64,000 nucleotides of DNA from Seiridium cupressi (Eukaryota > Ascomycota > Sordariomycetes > Amphisphaeriales > Sporocadaceae). The stretch spans positions 124,001 through 188,000 of the forward strand of contig JARVKI010000072.1 of NCBI GenBank assembly GCA_036674765.1, read 5' to 3'. This document shows positions 13,607-25,104 of the stretch, piece by piece; positions within the stretch are counted from its first letter, which is position 1; each line of letters starts with the position of its first letter. The notes beneath the pieces are model-generated. The model saw nothing but the letters and a program-made list of their open reading frames with translations. It had not been told where the DNA came from and searched no databases. Position numbers and translations under genes: made by a program.

Positions 13607-15182
13607 ATGGGGATTTCTAGGATAGATATCCATCGCTCTCTAGTCACACCAGATACACCACCTCCCGAGGTAGAGGGCCTCAAGGCATCCACTTCGACCG
13701 CCCGGGTCTTCGAAGGCCGGTCCTGGAATAGTGCCGCGCCCATCTCTCCACCCATGTCCAGCTATGACAAGAGCTTCAAGTCTGACATGTCAGCTGGGAA
13801 GAATTTGGAAGAGAACAGGGCTCGACACGATGCCGGTCACAACGCCCCCCGCCAACAACTGCCGTCGCTGAGCAGTATATTTGGTCCACCGAGCCAGATA
13901 CGCCCTCTGCACTCACCACCCTTAGACCGACCCAGTCCCCTGAGATCTCCGCTGGACCGTCCACCCTCAGCTCCCGCTACCTCGGAAAGGTCTTACTCAA
14001 ACTCGTATTTCCCTACCGTAGCGGCAGCAGCAACACAGCCGCGCAGTGTGTACGAGCCAAGACTTGAGCAAGAGAGGATCTCTCTTCCTTCGGTTTCACA
14101 TCGTTTCCCAGGACCGCTTTCTCCGAGGGCCCATGACTTCGACAGAGCGCAGAATGCCTCGCGGAATGATTCTACTACAAGCACGAGGTGGTCAAGCCAG
14201 TCGAGTCATTCCGAGTCGAGGCGGTCTGAGTATGTCTACGGCGCCCGAGAACCGGCGGCGTCGTTCCGACCTGTCAATGATCGACCACCCTACGCGCCTC
14301 TGAGCCGGAAACGCAGCCACGAGACGCTCGCAGGGTACAGAGACCAGGCACAGCGGCACCCGCAGACTCCCAGCCACTCGTCGAGTTCGTTTTCGAAGGG
14401 GGCCTCGGAAGCAGCGCCGGTGAAGGATGGGTTGGGGCCCAAGATCTGGACTGGGACGCATTTCTTGCCCCGGTTCGTGCGACAGGCAGAAGTATCGGGT
14501 GAGGGCCTTTGCTACTTTTACGATGATGGCTCTCATTGCAAGACGGTGATTGACGGGGAGCAAGTGAACGCACACTGGGGTGTCACCAAGGCTGGCAAGC
14601 CAAGGAAGCGACTTGCGATAGTGAGTGGTTTCTTCCAGCGATAACGCTGTTATACTACAATACTGAACATGGGACTAACTATGCCACAGGCCTGCTTGAC
14701 ATGTAGGGAGAAGAAGATCAAGTGCGACCCAGATTTTCCTCGCTGTGTGCAGTGCGAAAAGTTTGGCCGAGTATGCAAATTTAAGAATGCGTACGTTTCC
14801 CAACCCGAGATGGCGATCGTTGTTCCTCTTGAATACTAACCCTTTTATCAGTCCTCGTGGCGGACACAACACTTCGCCGTCCAATTCGCCAGGAACACAT
14901 GCGATGACTCAAGCTAGAGATGGGGAACAAGGGAGACCAAGAAGCACTTCCAGCGCCTCGGTGTCTCCGAGAACGACGACTCTCTCTCATCCTTCACCAG
15001 AACTATCCGACATGGCTGCGAAGCGGATGCGTGTCAGTTACGAGCACTATCAGCCTAACGAGTCGGTGCCTCAGTATCAACCGCATGAAGTCAAGAGGAC
15101 CCCACTATCATGGCACTCCCAGCGCGAGTTGCCTCGCGTTCATGAGGACCTCCTCTGCCGACCGTGGCCAGCAGAACCGTAG
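13607..15182 (+). CDS. Zn2Cys6 transcription factor, C-terminally truncated
   Basis: Predicted DNA-binding regulator of 481 aa in three exons: 13607-14620, 14690-14790 and 14852-15182. The donors are GTGAGT and GTACGT, and the second intron has a TACTAAC branch point. The long N-terminus is Ser/Pro-rich and disordered. It is followed by a conserved block (GPKIWTGTHFLPRF, then FYDDG) and a zinc cluster spanning both sides of intron 1, with Cys at about 340, 343, 350, 357, 360 and 367 (spacing 2-6-6-2-6). The third exon ends with ELPRVHEDLL and a stop just after RPWPAEP. Family members normally continue for several hundred residues through a fungal regulatory domain. I see no such domain in the following 3 kb, so the gene is either a 3'-truncated relic or encodes a short regulator. 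The start is the first ATG of the open frame; an upstream exon is possible. I recognise the family but not a specific named gene. Confidence 0.75.
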
Positions 15183-18100
15183 GTGCCTTCCCTGTTCTTA
15201 TGGCTGGCTTCGAGACAATGCTCATTCCAGTTCAGGAGACATCATGCGCCCTTATAAGCAGTGCACCTCTTCGTCAGGTTCACATCACAGGCCAAACTTC
15301 GTGATAAGTCGATATGATAGAAGAGTATACTAAATTGGCATAAACACACTCGATTGGGAGCGTCAGTCCGTGTGCTGTCTCTCATCGAACATGCCCCTCT
15401 CAAAGAGTTGAAGACGAAATGATACTCGCTGGGCTTCAGCCCAGGCAAGAGCGAAGGGAGAAATAAGATGCTGCTATATCTAGGAGAACGTATTGGATTA
15501 ATCCCAAGGTACGACACAAAGTCGACGATACGCGCATTTAACGCACCAAAGTCTTTGATTCAACAGAGGAGCGGACACTAGAAAAACCATGGACGGAGCC
15601 GACGTCTCAAGGACAAGGAAGAGCCTGGAATATAAAGAGAGTTGGGCAACCGATGGTACAGGAGATGCTGGGTTTTCCGACATTGGGAACATGATACTGG
15701 ACCCAACTTCGACCATGGACCGTGGATTAGGGCGGACGTCGAACAGCATCGTAACCAACTTGCAAAGCTTTGCAGACGAATCTTTCAAGGGCGAGCATTG
15801 CATGCATGTGAAAGCCACAAGGGGAAATACTAGATGATGATTTGGAACCCTCGGCATGTGGGAGCGAGATGAGGAGAGGAGGATAACGTTGATTGATTTA
15901 CGACTTCTGCATTACACGGTGTTCGTTGGGACTATTGCAAATTCGGTTACAATCCAGGTACCGGGTTATGGGTCAATTCATTGCGGCGTAAAGGGGAAAT
16001 CTGCATCTGTCGGGCAAAAAGACCCAGTTTGTATCGTTGGGAATCATGTGTTTATACTCTTCTTCAGCACAAATACCCAGTTGCTCCTGAAGTAGCTTTT
16101 ACTGTACATTTAGCCTCCCACTTGATGGTATCCAGTTCAGTAGAATTGAGCTTTGGCGAACCTCCCCAACCCGACGGGACCAAGAACACTTGAAACGTAT
16201 GGCTTCTCATTATCTCGAATGTTGCTGTAACTTTCATTCTCCGCGGGTCACTCGACCCTGTCCTGCTTGGTTGTGGAATGCGCCGTACGAGATACCTGCG
16301 TCGCTTGACATGACCCATGCGCTGCTGTTCTTCTACACTGACATCAATGCTGATTTTAGAATGCTCAGTGCTACCGCCCCTTCCACCAATCAATCATTTG
16401 TCCCAACGCTTCTATCGTGGCATCTCCATACGACACGATCCGCATACAACCTAGGCTGATTCTGGCAATTACATACTTGCCAAGCTAGACCTATCAATCA
16501 CTAGCAGTAATTCACGCTTCCTTCTAGCATACGCACAGGGCGTCTATTCAGACGGCCCTGCCTCGGCCGCCACAGTCGGTCGATAGCCCTATCAACCCGA
16601 ATGCGAGGGATTGCCTCACCAAGATGTGGCCCCTTCGTCGTCAGCCCAAAAGTGGATACGGAAGGAGGAGGCTCTTGGTGGTGGTGGTGGTGTACCCACC
16701 CTTGGCTTTTTAGGCATCGCGCTTCCGACACAGGGAAAACCCCAAAAGACGGGGTTTTATCAGAAACCTGATGGACCGTTTTCGCACGACCTGTTTTCCG
16801 GATCCGGTGGTTCGGCGCTGCAACCAAGAACCCTGGATCGACATGGAGTGTTTGGCTCCACAGGCCTGAATGAACCCTGCGCTAAAACGGTGAACGGAAC
16901 AGGAGAGAAGGCGGAAGGATTCATACCAATACCAGAACCTTGCTGGTGGGGCCTATCTTCATACATACCAAGCTTCTGGCTCTCACCAGGCAGACCAAGG
17001 TATTCTCCTCCACCCCGTACCAAAAGAGGATCTGGCTAGGTAGTTTATAGGAAGGTTTACGAACTACTGAAAGAGTCGGTACTAGATTACGATCTTGATA
17101 TCTCCATCTCCGCGCCCATGTCGTACACGAATATGGCCCCCTTTCTTACCCGGGTACCCAATCAACACAGACCCAGCGATAGGAAGACATCGATCGTCCC
17201 ACCTACACACGTACGTCCTAAGAAGCTAGATTACGTATCCAAACCAGGTCACACAACCCCTCTCTCCTGCTGGCTGCCGTACCCCCGCCAAGACTTATGA
17301 TAATTATCCCAGGAACCAGAGCACGCTCATCTCCGGAAGCGAGCGAGGAAAACAAATGATAAAAAAGAGGACCGCCTGAGACAAGGGGCATGGCACGCAT
17401 GCTATCAGACAAGGGCTGGGGGTGGGGAGGGGTCCGAACTCTTTAAGCGAGGGAGAGAGTGAGAGAAGAGACAGGCGGGGAGCTGACTGGATGAAAAATA
17501 AAAGATGAGACTCTGACAGCTCGGAATCCGGCGCGAAAAGCGGGTCGAGCAGACGGATCCCAGTGTGTCAAACAACCGCGGGCAGCCGGGCCTGTTGGCC
17601 CGGTTCGTACGCCGTTGTAGTCGTTGAGCAACGTGCCCCGTAATCCGGGCATCACCTTGTATGACCAAGGAGCGGCCTTCGTGCTCATGAACAGCCGCGA
17701 TTTGCCAGTGCTCCATGGCCTTGACAAGACAAGCAAGGTAAGGGCATTGGAGGACGAGGGAGGCCGGGAAATTTTCCGAAAAACATACTGATCACCACCA
17801 ATGTTTTAGCTGCTTGCAGAAGCTGGATACCGAATAGGACTTGAATGTAACGTCTTCACAGAGTAGAGTGCCATTGCCGTTTTGCAACACTTATGTGTTC
17901 CGCTAGTTTGGTAAGCATTATCACTGGCTGGAAGGGCCAGGCCTGTCGAGTTGATCGAAAAGCTTAATTTCTCATTCCATCATCCAGCACGAGTGCAGGC
18001 AGATACGCACTCAGTGGACCGATTGACTCAAATCTACAATGCAAAAATGCTCCCTCCGCATTGTCGTGCACTTCCGGGGTATTGACAACCAGCAAGAACT

Positions 18101-18251
18101 CCTTAAACCAAACGCCGTTCCAATGCAAACAGGCAGAACGTAATTTAGCCTTTTTGACCCCTAAGCAATGCTTTCCCATCTGTCGTAATCATAATCCATG
18201 ACAGCTCCGTATTGACTTTCAGGCCACGTCAAAATGATGGCCCACGTCCCC
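15183..18251. other. Intergenic, possible decayed 3' part of the factor gene
   Basis: No supported gene. This is where the regulatory domain of the upstream zinc-cluster gene should lie, but no frame shows a recognisable fungal transcription factor domain. A (GGT)5 run lies at 16677-16691. The rest is plain sequence with short chance frames. Confidence 0.5.
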
Positions 18252-21200
18252 CTACTCAGAATCCGACAGGACTACGGCACCAGGTGGCTCAACATACTCA
18301 GCTCGATCGAACCTATTTCCCTCCTGTCGGTTTTGAACTCCCTGGAAATACTCGCTTCTATGCCCAGTCTCTCTTCGTCGTATGAGGGGGGCGCTAATCG
18401 CATCACGCGGTCTCTTGAGATTTCTGGTAGCACTGGACGGTATCTCTACCATGATGTTGGTCCGTGGTGCATCGCCGTCGTGGCGCGTTACCTTGGACCT
18501 CAATGGTGTCTGGACCTGCACTTGCCCAGCATTTGCCTTCAGAGGTGAAATTGTGCTTTGATGCTCGACGGACGCACGAGGTGTGTCGGCATCCAGTGGT
18601 GCATTTGCTCTTTGCGGAGACTTTACTTCCTTGCGTTGCTGCTCATATTGCAGGGTTTGCTCGAGCTGTTTGGTGAGTGGCGAACTATCCACATCTACAG
18701 GATTGTCCGACGTCTCACCAAGTGATACGGGAGATCTTAGCGGTCTGATAAAGCGCTTTGTCGTGTCATCGCTCCCTAAGCTGTCCGAACGCTTTGGGCT
18801 GGTTAAGGATGGTAGGGAAATGGCTTCCGGCATCGACGTTTTCGGCTCACGCTGACGACGTGGTTCTTCCGGACCATCAGTTAGGGTCTTGACTTCCGAC
18901 AAATGGTTGTTAACCTCTTGGCTCGCATCTGCAGAACTGCTGATCTTAGTCTCTCCTGTAGGCACATGGCGGCGGAGTATAGAAGAAGCATCAATAGTGC
19001 TACGCATTGTCGAGCCCGAAGAGACGTTCATCCCCGTCGAGTGCTCAGTGGCCATCGATTGTGTACGCGGTGAAGCCGACTTTGCCACTTCCTTTGCTGG
19101 GTTCCCACCGCGCGAAGTTGGCCGGCCTTTGCCTCTCTTCTCCTCTGCAGCCTGTCGTTTCTTTTCTTGTTTTTGAGCCGACTCGGTGTCCTCCCTTTTT
19201 TGTTGGTCACTTTGCAGCTCGAATATTAATTCTCTCATCATACCCCGCATATTGGACGAGGGGAAAGTCCACTGAGGTTCTTCGTACTGGAGAAGGCCAC
19301 GTACAAACGCATCCGGGTCTCCTATGAGTTCACGAATGTAGCCTAGAAGATACAGGCCGCAATCACAGTAATTTTCTTGAAGAGGTATGCCCTTCGCGGT
19401 CATCCCGAGGGATAGAGGGTCGGAAATTTGGATGCCCTTCTTGTCTTTCAACTCAGCCACAAGGTACTGGCGTAAGTTCGAACAAGCAGGCGAGTGGGCA
19501 GATCCTAACGAGTCTAGTGTGATGATCTTTGGTTGGTTAGGATCGTGCTTGCGTGATCCTATGCTTCCCTTCTTGGCTGACTTTTTTCGACTTGAAGTGC
19601 TTGGGGGCGGCACTTCTTGAACATCCACGTCAGCTCGAACTAAGCTGGAATCATGCTCAGTGTTTGTTACGTGATCGCTGATTCCTGCATCCTGAGTGGC
19701 TGTCTCCTGTCCATTCGCAAGCTCATTGTTGCCATTCGAGCTGCTTATGGACATCCGACGCATCTCTGTCTCGACTAAAGAAGTGGCATCCTTAGCACCA
19801 TCGGCATCTTTGATCACCAGGGGTTGTTGCTCAACAATCGTCGGTTTCTCCTTGTCTAGGGAGGGATTTGCAGCAGTGGTTTCTGCAGAACCATGGATAT
19901 CCGCCATGCTCTCACTTGGAATGAGCTTTGGTGCGTTGTAGATAATGGCAACGTACCAATGGGTATACTCGTTGATTGGGACCACGATAAAATCTTTGGT
20001 GAACAAGTCCACTTTCGATGTCCACCCCTTCACACTGTCGTAGTTAATGCCGGCGCTGCTTCTTGAGGGTTTAAGCTTGTCGTAGAAGAAAGTATTGTGG
20101 AAGTAAATCCGCTCAGCGATATCTGGATTTTCTCTCTCCAAGGTATGTTGAAGCCACCGCAGTCCAAAGATGATTAAGTTGTCATTGAGGAATTGTCCTT
20201 CATCTAGTCGGACTATATCATCTTTGTCAACGGTGGCCCTGTTCTTTCCGTGCGCAGGAAAGACCAATGAGTTCCGCCAACGGTCCACCCAGTCGGGGTT
20301 CTCATCAGTCCAGCTTCTAGGTGTGCTGGGCTGGTCAATAATCTTCGATGATCGTGTCCGAGTCGATCGAGTAGCAGTCCGAGTTGGGGTTTCTGGAATG
20401 GCTATTGCCTGCTCCTTGGGGTCATGATCCGAGGACGGGAGTTTCATCGAGTCACGCATTCTTGGCTGTCTGTTCTCGGCGGAGCTCTGCGCGGGCTGTC
20501 TTGACTTTTGAAGCCTGATTTGTTGTTGTCGCTCCATCAATTTGATGTCATCCCCAACTGGGTGTTGCACAACTTCTGGATCTCTAAGGACCTTGCCTCT
20601 TTTCGCCATTGTCCCTTGGTGCCGCAATTGCCTGACCAGTTTATCTTCAGGTTCGGTCACAACTTGGAACTCCGTTATGGGTTCGCGTCTCTCCATTCGC
20701 ACCCATTTCATGAATAGAAGGACATCATTGCGCTCAAAAAACTCTAGATATAGCTTTGCCCCAGCTGAGAACTCGGGTTGAATCGATCGGCCGATGGCAA
20801 CGATGCAGCCACTTGGACTTGCCCATTTAATCATGTGGATTCGTCTCAAGTCCAACGTGAGGTACGAGTACTGGAGCATGACCTCTCGCTTGCTACTTGT
20901 AGGAACGAGGATAGTACTTATGTCGAGAACGCGGAGTGAGCAGGGCTCGTTCTGGCCTCCCATGGGGTCAGGATATGCATAGTCGCCAGAAACCGCTGAT
21001 TTAATCCTCAGCCCGCCCTCAAGGATACTTTGCGCAAGAGCATTGTCTTGCAACGCGGACTTCGGCTTTCGGGTGTAGCTGACAGGGCTCGATGCGACAC
21101 TGAACTGAGTAGGACGGATCTCTCCTCGTCGAGATTCACTGTATGACGCGTGGGTCCTTCTTGCGCGAATGTTATTTCCGGCAGAATCCGGCTCGGCCAA

Positions 21201-21818
21201 AGGGTCAGGACTTGAAGTTCTCTGCTGCTTGGAAGGTGGCGTGAGGCCGGTTGCTGCTTTGCGTTTCAAGCCGTTGACGGCGAAAAATCTTGAATTATTG
21301 GCGACAGTTGGTCGCCTGGAAGTCTTAAAGTGGTTGCTATAATTCTGCACGGAAACCTGCTCGTGTTGATGCCTTGGCCTCGTTACGGCCGACACCTCTG
21401 TGTAGCCATCATCTGCCTCGCCTTCACTGTCATCCACAAATTCTGGGTTTGCAGCTGAATTAGTCGTTGACTTCTTGTGACGCAACCTCTTTGACCGGGG
21501 CGCCTGTGTTCGTTTTTCTACGGCTCGAAATTCGCCGACATTTGCGTGGCCAGCCGTTCTGCTAGATGACTGGACACTACCTGCTTTCCACGGGACTGAT
21601 ACCGACTGAGCACTACTTGTCGAGGTCCTGCGTATGGGTGTGGATTGTGCCTCAGGCTGAGGCACAAACTGCGCCTGGGATGTGGGAAAGGATTCTTCGG
21701 TGTCCAACTTTTGTCGCTTCGACTGTGGCTCGGGTTCGTCTAAAGCCAGGGGTGCTTGTAGTGGTGGCCGCGATGTACGGGTTGTGTCGTTCAGTGTATT
21801 CCGCGGCGCGAAGCCCAT
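18252..21818 (-). CDS. Ulp2/SENP6-7-like SUMO-specific cysteine protease
   Basis: Peptidase family C48 protein of 1188 aa that should remove SUMO, especially poly-SUMO chains, from nuclear proteins. Approximate order: a disordered basic N-terminus; a PH-like folded region (about 265-405); the protease domain opening with the NDNLIIFGLRWL block (about 546-557); catalytic His in THWYVAI (about 620); Asp in TLDSLG (about 769); oxyanion Gln in LQENYCDCG (about 814); nucleophile Cys (about 820). About 145 residues of low complexity separate His from Asp, the split-domain layout of the Ulp2/SENP6/7 branch rather than Ulp1. The long tail is Ser/Pro/charge-rich and ends in VVLSDSE, which resembles a SUMO-interacting motif. 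The frame stays open upstream of 21818, but its earliest codon is TTG, so I use the first ATG; a short upstream exon is possible. Single exon. Confidence 0.88.
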   Translation of the reverse strand: MGFAPRNTLNDTTRTSRPPLQAPLALDEPEPQSKRQKLDTEESFPTSQAQFVPQPEAQSTPIRRTSTSSAQSVSVPWKAGSVQSSSRTAGHANVGEFRAVEKRTQAPRSKRLRHKKSTTNSAANPEFVDDSEGEADDGYTEVSAVTRPRHQHEQVSVQNYSNHFKTSRRPTVANNSRFFAVNGLKRKAATGLTPPSKQQRTSSPDPLAEPDSAGNNIRARRTHASYSESRRGEIRPTQFSVASSPVSYTRKPKSALQDNALAQSILEGGLRIKSAVSGDYAYPDPMGGQNEPCSLRVLDISTILVPTSSKREVMLQYSYLTLDLRRIHMIKWASPSGCIVAIGRSIQPEFSAGAKLYLEFFERNDVLLFMKWVRMERREPITEFQVVTEPEDKLVRQLRHQGTMAKRGKVLRDPEVVQHPVGDDIKLMERQQQIRLQKSRQPAQSSAENRQPRMRDSMKLPSSDHDPKEQAIAIPETPTRTATRSTRTRSSKIIDQPSTPRSWTDENPDWVDRWRNSLVFPAHGKNRATVDKDDIVRLDEGQFLNDNLIIFGLRWLQHTLERENPDIAERIYFHNTFFYDKLKPSRSSAGINYDSVKGWTSKVDLFTKDFIVVPINEYTHWYVAIIYNAPKLIPSESMADIHGSAETTAANPSLDKEKPTIVEQQPLVIKDADGAKDATSLVETEMRRMSISSSNGNNELANGQETATQDAGISDHVTNTEHDSSLVRADVDVQEVPPPSTSSRKKSAKKGSIGSRKHDPNQPKIITLDSLGSAHSPACSNLRQYLVAELKDKKGIQISDPLSLGMTAKGIPLQENYCDCGLYLLGYIRELIGDPDAFVRGLLQYEEPQWTFPSSNMRGMMRELIFELQSDQQKREDTESAQKQEKKRQAAEEKRGKGRPTSRGGNPAKEVAKSASPRTQSMATEHSTGMNVSSGSTMRSTIDASSILRRHVPTGETKISSSADASQEVNNHLSEVKTLTDGPEEPRRQREPKTSMPEAISLPSLTSPKRSDSLGSDDTTKRFIRPLRSPVSLGETSDNPVDVDSSPLTKQLEQTLQYEQQRKEVKSPQRANAPLDADTPRASVEHQSTISPLKANAGQVQVQTPLRSKVTRHDGDAPRTNIMVEIPSSATRNLKRPRDAISAPLIRRRETGHRSEYFQGVQNRQEGNRFDRAEYVEPPGAVVLSDSE

Positions 21819-22930
21819 GGCACTAATGAGCTTTTTCTGCACGTCCGTAAGCTCAAGCAAATGATTTGAAAGCCCAAAATGCCTACAAGAACCGGCATAT
21901 TGGATTCTCAATGTTCCGGAGTTTTGCTTCGAACTGAGTTGACCTTTGGAGAAGAGGTGCCACCGGCGAGCTGGGGCGGTGCTTTGGTGGTGTGAATCGT
22001 GAGTCGTGACGTATGGCTGGACTTCTAATAGGCTGGATTAGCATTCACCCAAGCTCAATAATTTCTAGAGCGCCATTACCTGCCGACATGCTTGAGAAGT
22101 CTGCTGTTTGTGTGGGTCTTTAGAAACGTCGTTGTCAAATTCAAAGAGTCAAAAACTCTTCCTGGTGATTCGGAACTGCGTGTGCCCCAATCGCATTATC
22201 GCTATTGACACTGTCCGAAAACAGCTTAACAATGATGCAATACTAGCTGCGATAAACAGGCAGACTGATTCGCAGATTGCGCCTGGGCAGATTTGAGGTT
22301 GGTCGAGGTTGCGATCGGAGAGGAGAGCGGATTGTGAATGTTCAAGGAAGCGGACGGACCCATGTGAAGTTGATGCTCTGTGAACTTTGGTAGGGACGCG
22401 GCTGCATCCGAACGCGCTAAACCAGTGCAAGTGCAGCCTTGCCCTTGTGACTGTGCTGATTCGTTGGGAGTCAGTGCTAGCAAGGCCTTTGATTACCCCG
22501 CTGACTTGAGCAGGCTTAGTAACCAATTTTCCCAGGGTCCAACGGCAGTAGAGCGGCTAAGATATTAAATAGAGTACGCCTATTTTCTTTCTTAAGGGCG
22601 AGGCGGGAAGGAAAAAAAAAGAAAGAAAAAACCCCCGGGGATTACATAGCAAAAACCTAAAACGCTGGAAATTCCCAGTCGTTATCGACCTGAGTACTAA
22701 TCCAGTCTTCTCAGGACATACCTACTTGATGCGAGCAGCCATCTTTAGCTGTAGTCTGTGATCCGGAGATGCGTACATTTAGCCTCCTGACCGGGATCCC
22801 GCTCTCCGTTTCGTACGCTTTGCGACTAAGAGACATTACAAATTGTATAAGCTAAACGGTTGCTTGCGGCAATCCCGTGCGGGGCAGTATACGTGATTCG
22901 ATGGGATGCCAGCTGCAGCTCACCTGAAGC
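21819..22930. other. Divergent intergenic region between Ulp2-like gene and amidase
   Basis: About 1.1 kb between the 5' ends of two divergent genes, presumably holding both promoters. A purine-rich A-tract lies at about 22611-22631. No other gene is supported. Confidence 0.5.
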
Positions 22931-24953
22931 ATGAACGCAGCTGAGGTGGCGGTGGCATTAAACCTCATATATAGACAACATTCGATAGCCGGATCTCGTG
23001 CCTCACCACGAGGTCGTCGAAACCGCTCTTCGCTCTGTCTCTCTCTCCACAAATGCATGGCAATGATTGAAAAGAAGTGCGTCACTGTGGCGCCCATGCC
23101 TATGGTCACCGTGACCGTTGGGGTCGATACCTACTTGCTCGGTGAAGTCCAAACTGTCTTGGATCCCACAACTAATGACTCGGAGTACATCCCAGCCACA
23201 TTGATGGACTTGGACGTCAAACTGTCGTCTTTTGAGGAAGATGATGTCTGGACTAAAAACTTCTTGACAGGTATTGGCCCATTCCGTGCCTTTATGCCTG
23301 GTACTAAGTGATTATGTGGCAGCATTAATTATTCCGCGATCTCGCCCAAAGCCTCCCGGCGTAGGCCAAGCGTTGCTATACCACATTCCTGACGATGCCG
23401 ATATTCCAATTGGACCATATATCATCCATTCCTATTCTGGGCGGGTTTTCCGTGTGTACAGATTGTTCAACGATACAAGTGATGCGTTTATTGGGGGAGT
23501 GCTTCCATCCCAAGCCTCTGGGTTTCAGTGGTACTCATCAACTAACTTGGTGCCAATACCGTCAAGACTATACAACAAAAGCTCCTCGGCATCAAAACCA
23601 CTGGCAGGGTTACGTTTTGGAGTTAAAGATGCTATTGATGTGGCCGGTCTTCAGACAGCCGTTGGAAGTAAATGTTACCGCGATTTTTATTCTGTCAAGG
23701 AAACCACAGCCCCGTGTATTCAGTACCTCATCTCGGCGGGTGCAGTCTTGGTCGGCAAGTTGAGGTGCTGTCAATGGTGTGACGGCCAAGACCCACTGGA
23801 AAGATTAGAGGAGTTCACACCATTGAATCCCAGGGGCGATGGTTTTCAGAAGCCCTCTTCATCAAGCTCTGGTTCAGCATCGGCCTGTGCGAGCTACAGC
23901 TGGCTAGACTTCACCGTAGGCACTGACACAGGCGGCTCTATCAGACACCCTGCGGGAGTCAACGGCGTTTATGGTATCAGACCTTCCCTCGGCTTGGTAC
24001 AATCCGCTGGACTCATTTGTACGGCGCTCATGGACACGGTTGGGGTGTTCACTCGCTCCGCCAAGACAGCCGAGCTTGTGACCCCCATACTAGCTGGTGG
24101 GACGACGGAAGTGAGTGCAGGTTCCAGTTTCCCAAGAAGTAATGCCACGACGACCAAACGTTTCAAACTGCTCTACGCTGTCATGCCACACCAGGAAGCA
24201 ACAACGTCGTCGCTAGCGTTCTTTCCATCTCAGAAACCCAACCCCGAAACTTCAGCCCAGAGATTGATGAGTGCTTTCACCGAACGCCTCGAAAACTATC
24301 TTGGATGCACTCGAACACCCATCTGCATTTACGATTTGTGGACGGAAACCCATCCGAAGGGCACTGCTAGCGACTTAGTTGAAGCTACGAGCAGACTATA
24401 CAATGATATTGTATATGGAACAATGTGGCGTGATGTTGTCGGCCCATTCCTACGAGAGTACGTATCGGCATACGGGCAGGAACCCTTCATCGAGCCCGTC
24501 ACCAGAGCTCGGTTGGAGTCTGGCGCATCGCTCTCTTCTGACGAACTGCATTCTGCAATCGCGACATTCCATGTATATGCAAAGTGGTTGAATGAGACTC
24601 TACTACCTGGCCCGACAGATTCCCAGGAAATTCCTTTGCTGATCTACCCGCAGTCTGTGGGGCATCCACAATACAGAGACGAAGTCTCCATTCCTAGAAA
24701 GGAGCGGACATCACCCAAGTTCTCTGTGTACTCTATTAGCTATTGTTCAGGGTGTCCAGATGTAACCGTCCCGATTGGTGAGGTGGCCTTCACCTCTAAA
24801 TTAACAGGTTCTAAAAAGTATCTGCCAGTAGCGGTCTCATTGCTCGTGCCACGAGGCATGGATTTAGAGCTCTTGGGTCTGCTGAGTGGATTGGAATCAA
24901 CTGGGATTATTCAGCCAGTTGATTGCGGGTCTCGAACGTTCCGGGACGTCTAG
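22931..24953 (+). CDS. Amidase-signature family hydrolase
   Basis: Predicted amide or ester hydrolase; substrate unknown. Two exons, 22931-23270 and 23323-24953, with a 52 bp intron (GTATTG...GGCAG). The reading frame is continuous across the junction and gives about 656 aa; starting instead at ATG 23057 gives about 614 aa, which fits the family well. The Ser-Ser-Lys machinery is visible: Lys in GVKDAIDV (about 215 of the long form), the SSSSSGSASA stretch containing the cis-Ser, and the nucleophile Ser in GTDTGGSIRHPAG (about 319). The N-terminal 200 residues form an extra domain, as in many fungal amidases annotated near glutamyl-tRNA amidotransferase A; there is no sign of GatB or GatC here, so a translation role is unlikely. 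It lies tail to tail with the HET gene, about 150 bp apart. No signal peptide is obvious. Confidence 0.88.
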
Positions 24954-25104
24954 AATCTTCTTACCATCGCATATATTATTGATATCTCAGACAAGTCACA
25001 GTATTAGACAGACATCACACTCATTTTTTCCTGACGTGCTGTGGGGAAAATGAACTCAATGCTCATACTCGAATAGAAATTCATATAGCATAAGTATCCA
25101 TGGA

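Noticed and set aside
22931..24953. Amidase as GatA of glutamyl-tRNA amidotransferase
   Set aside because: The extra N-terminal domain and the absence of GatB/GatC context fit a stand-alone fungal amidase better.
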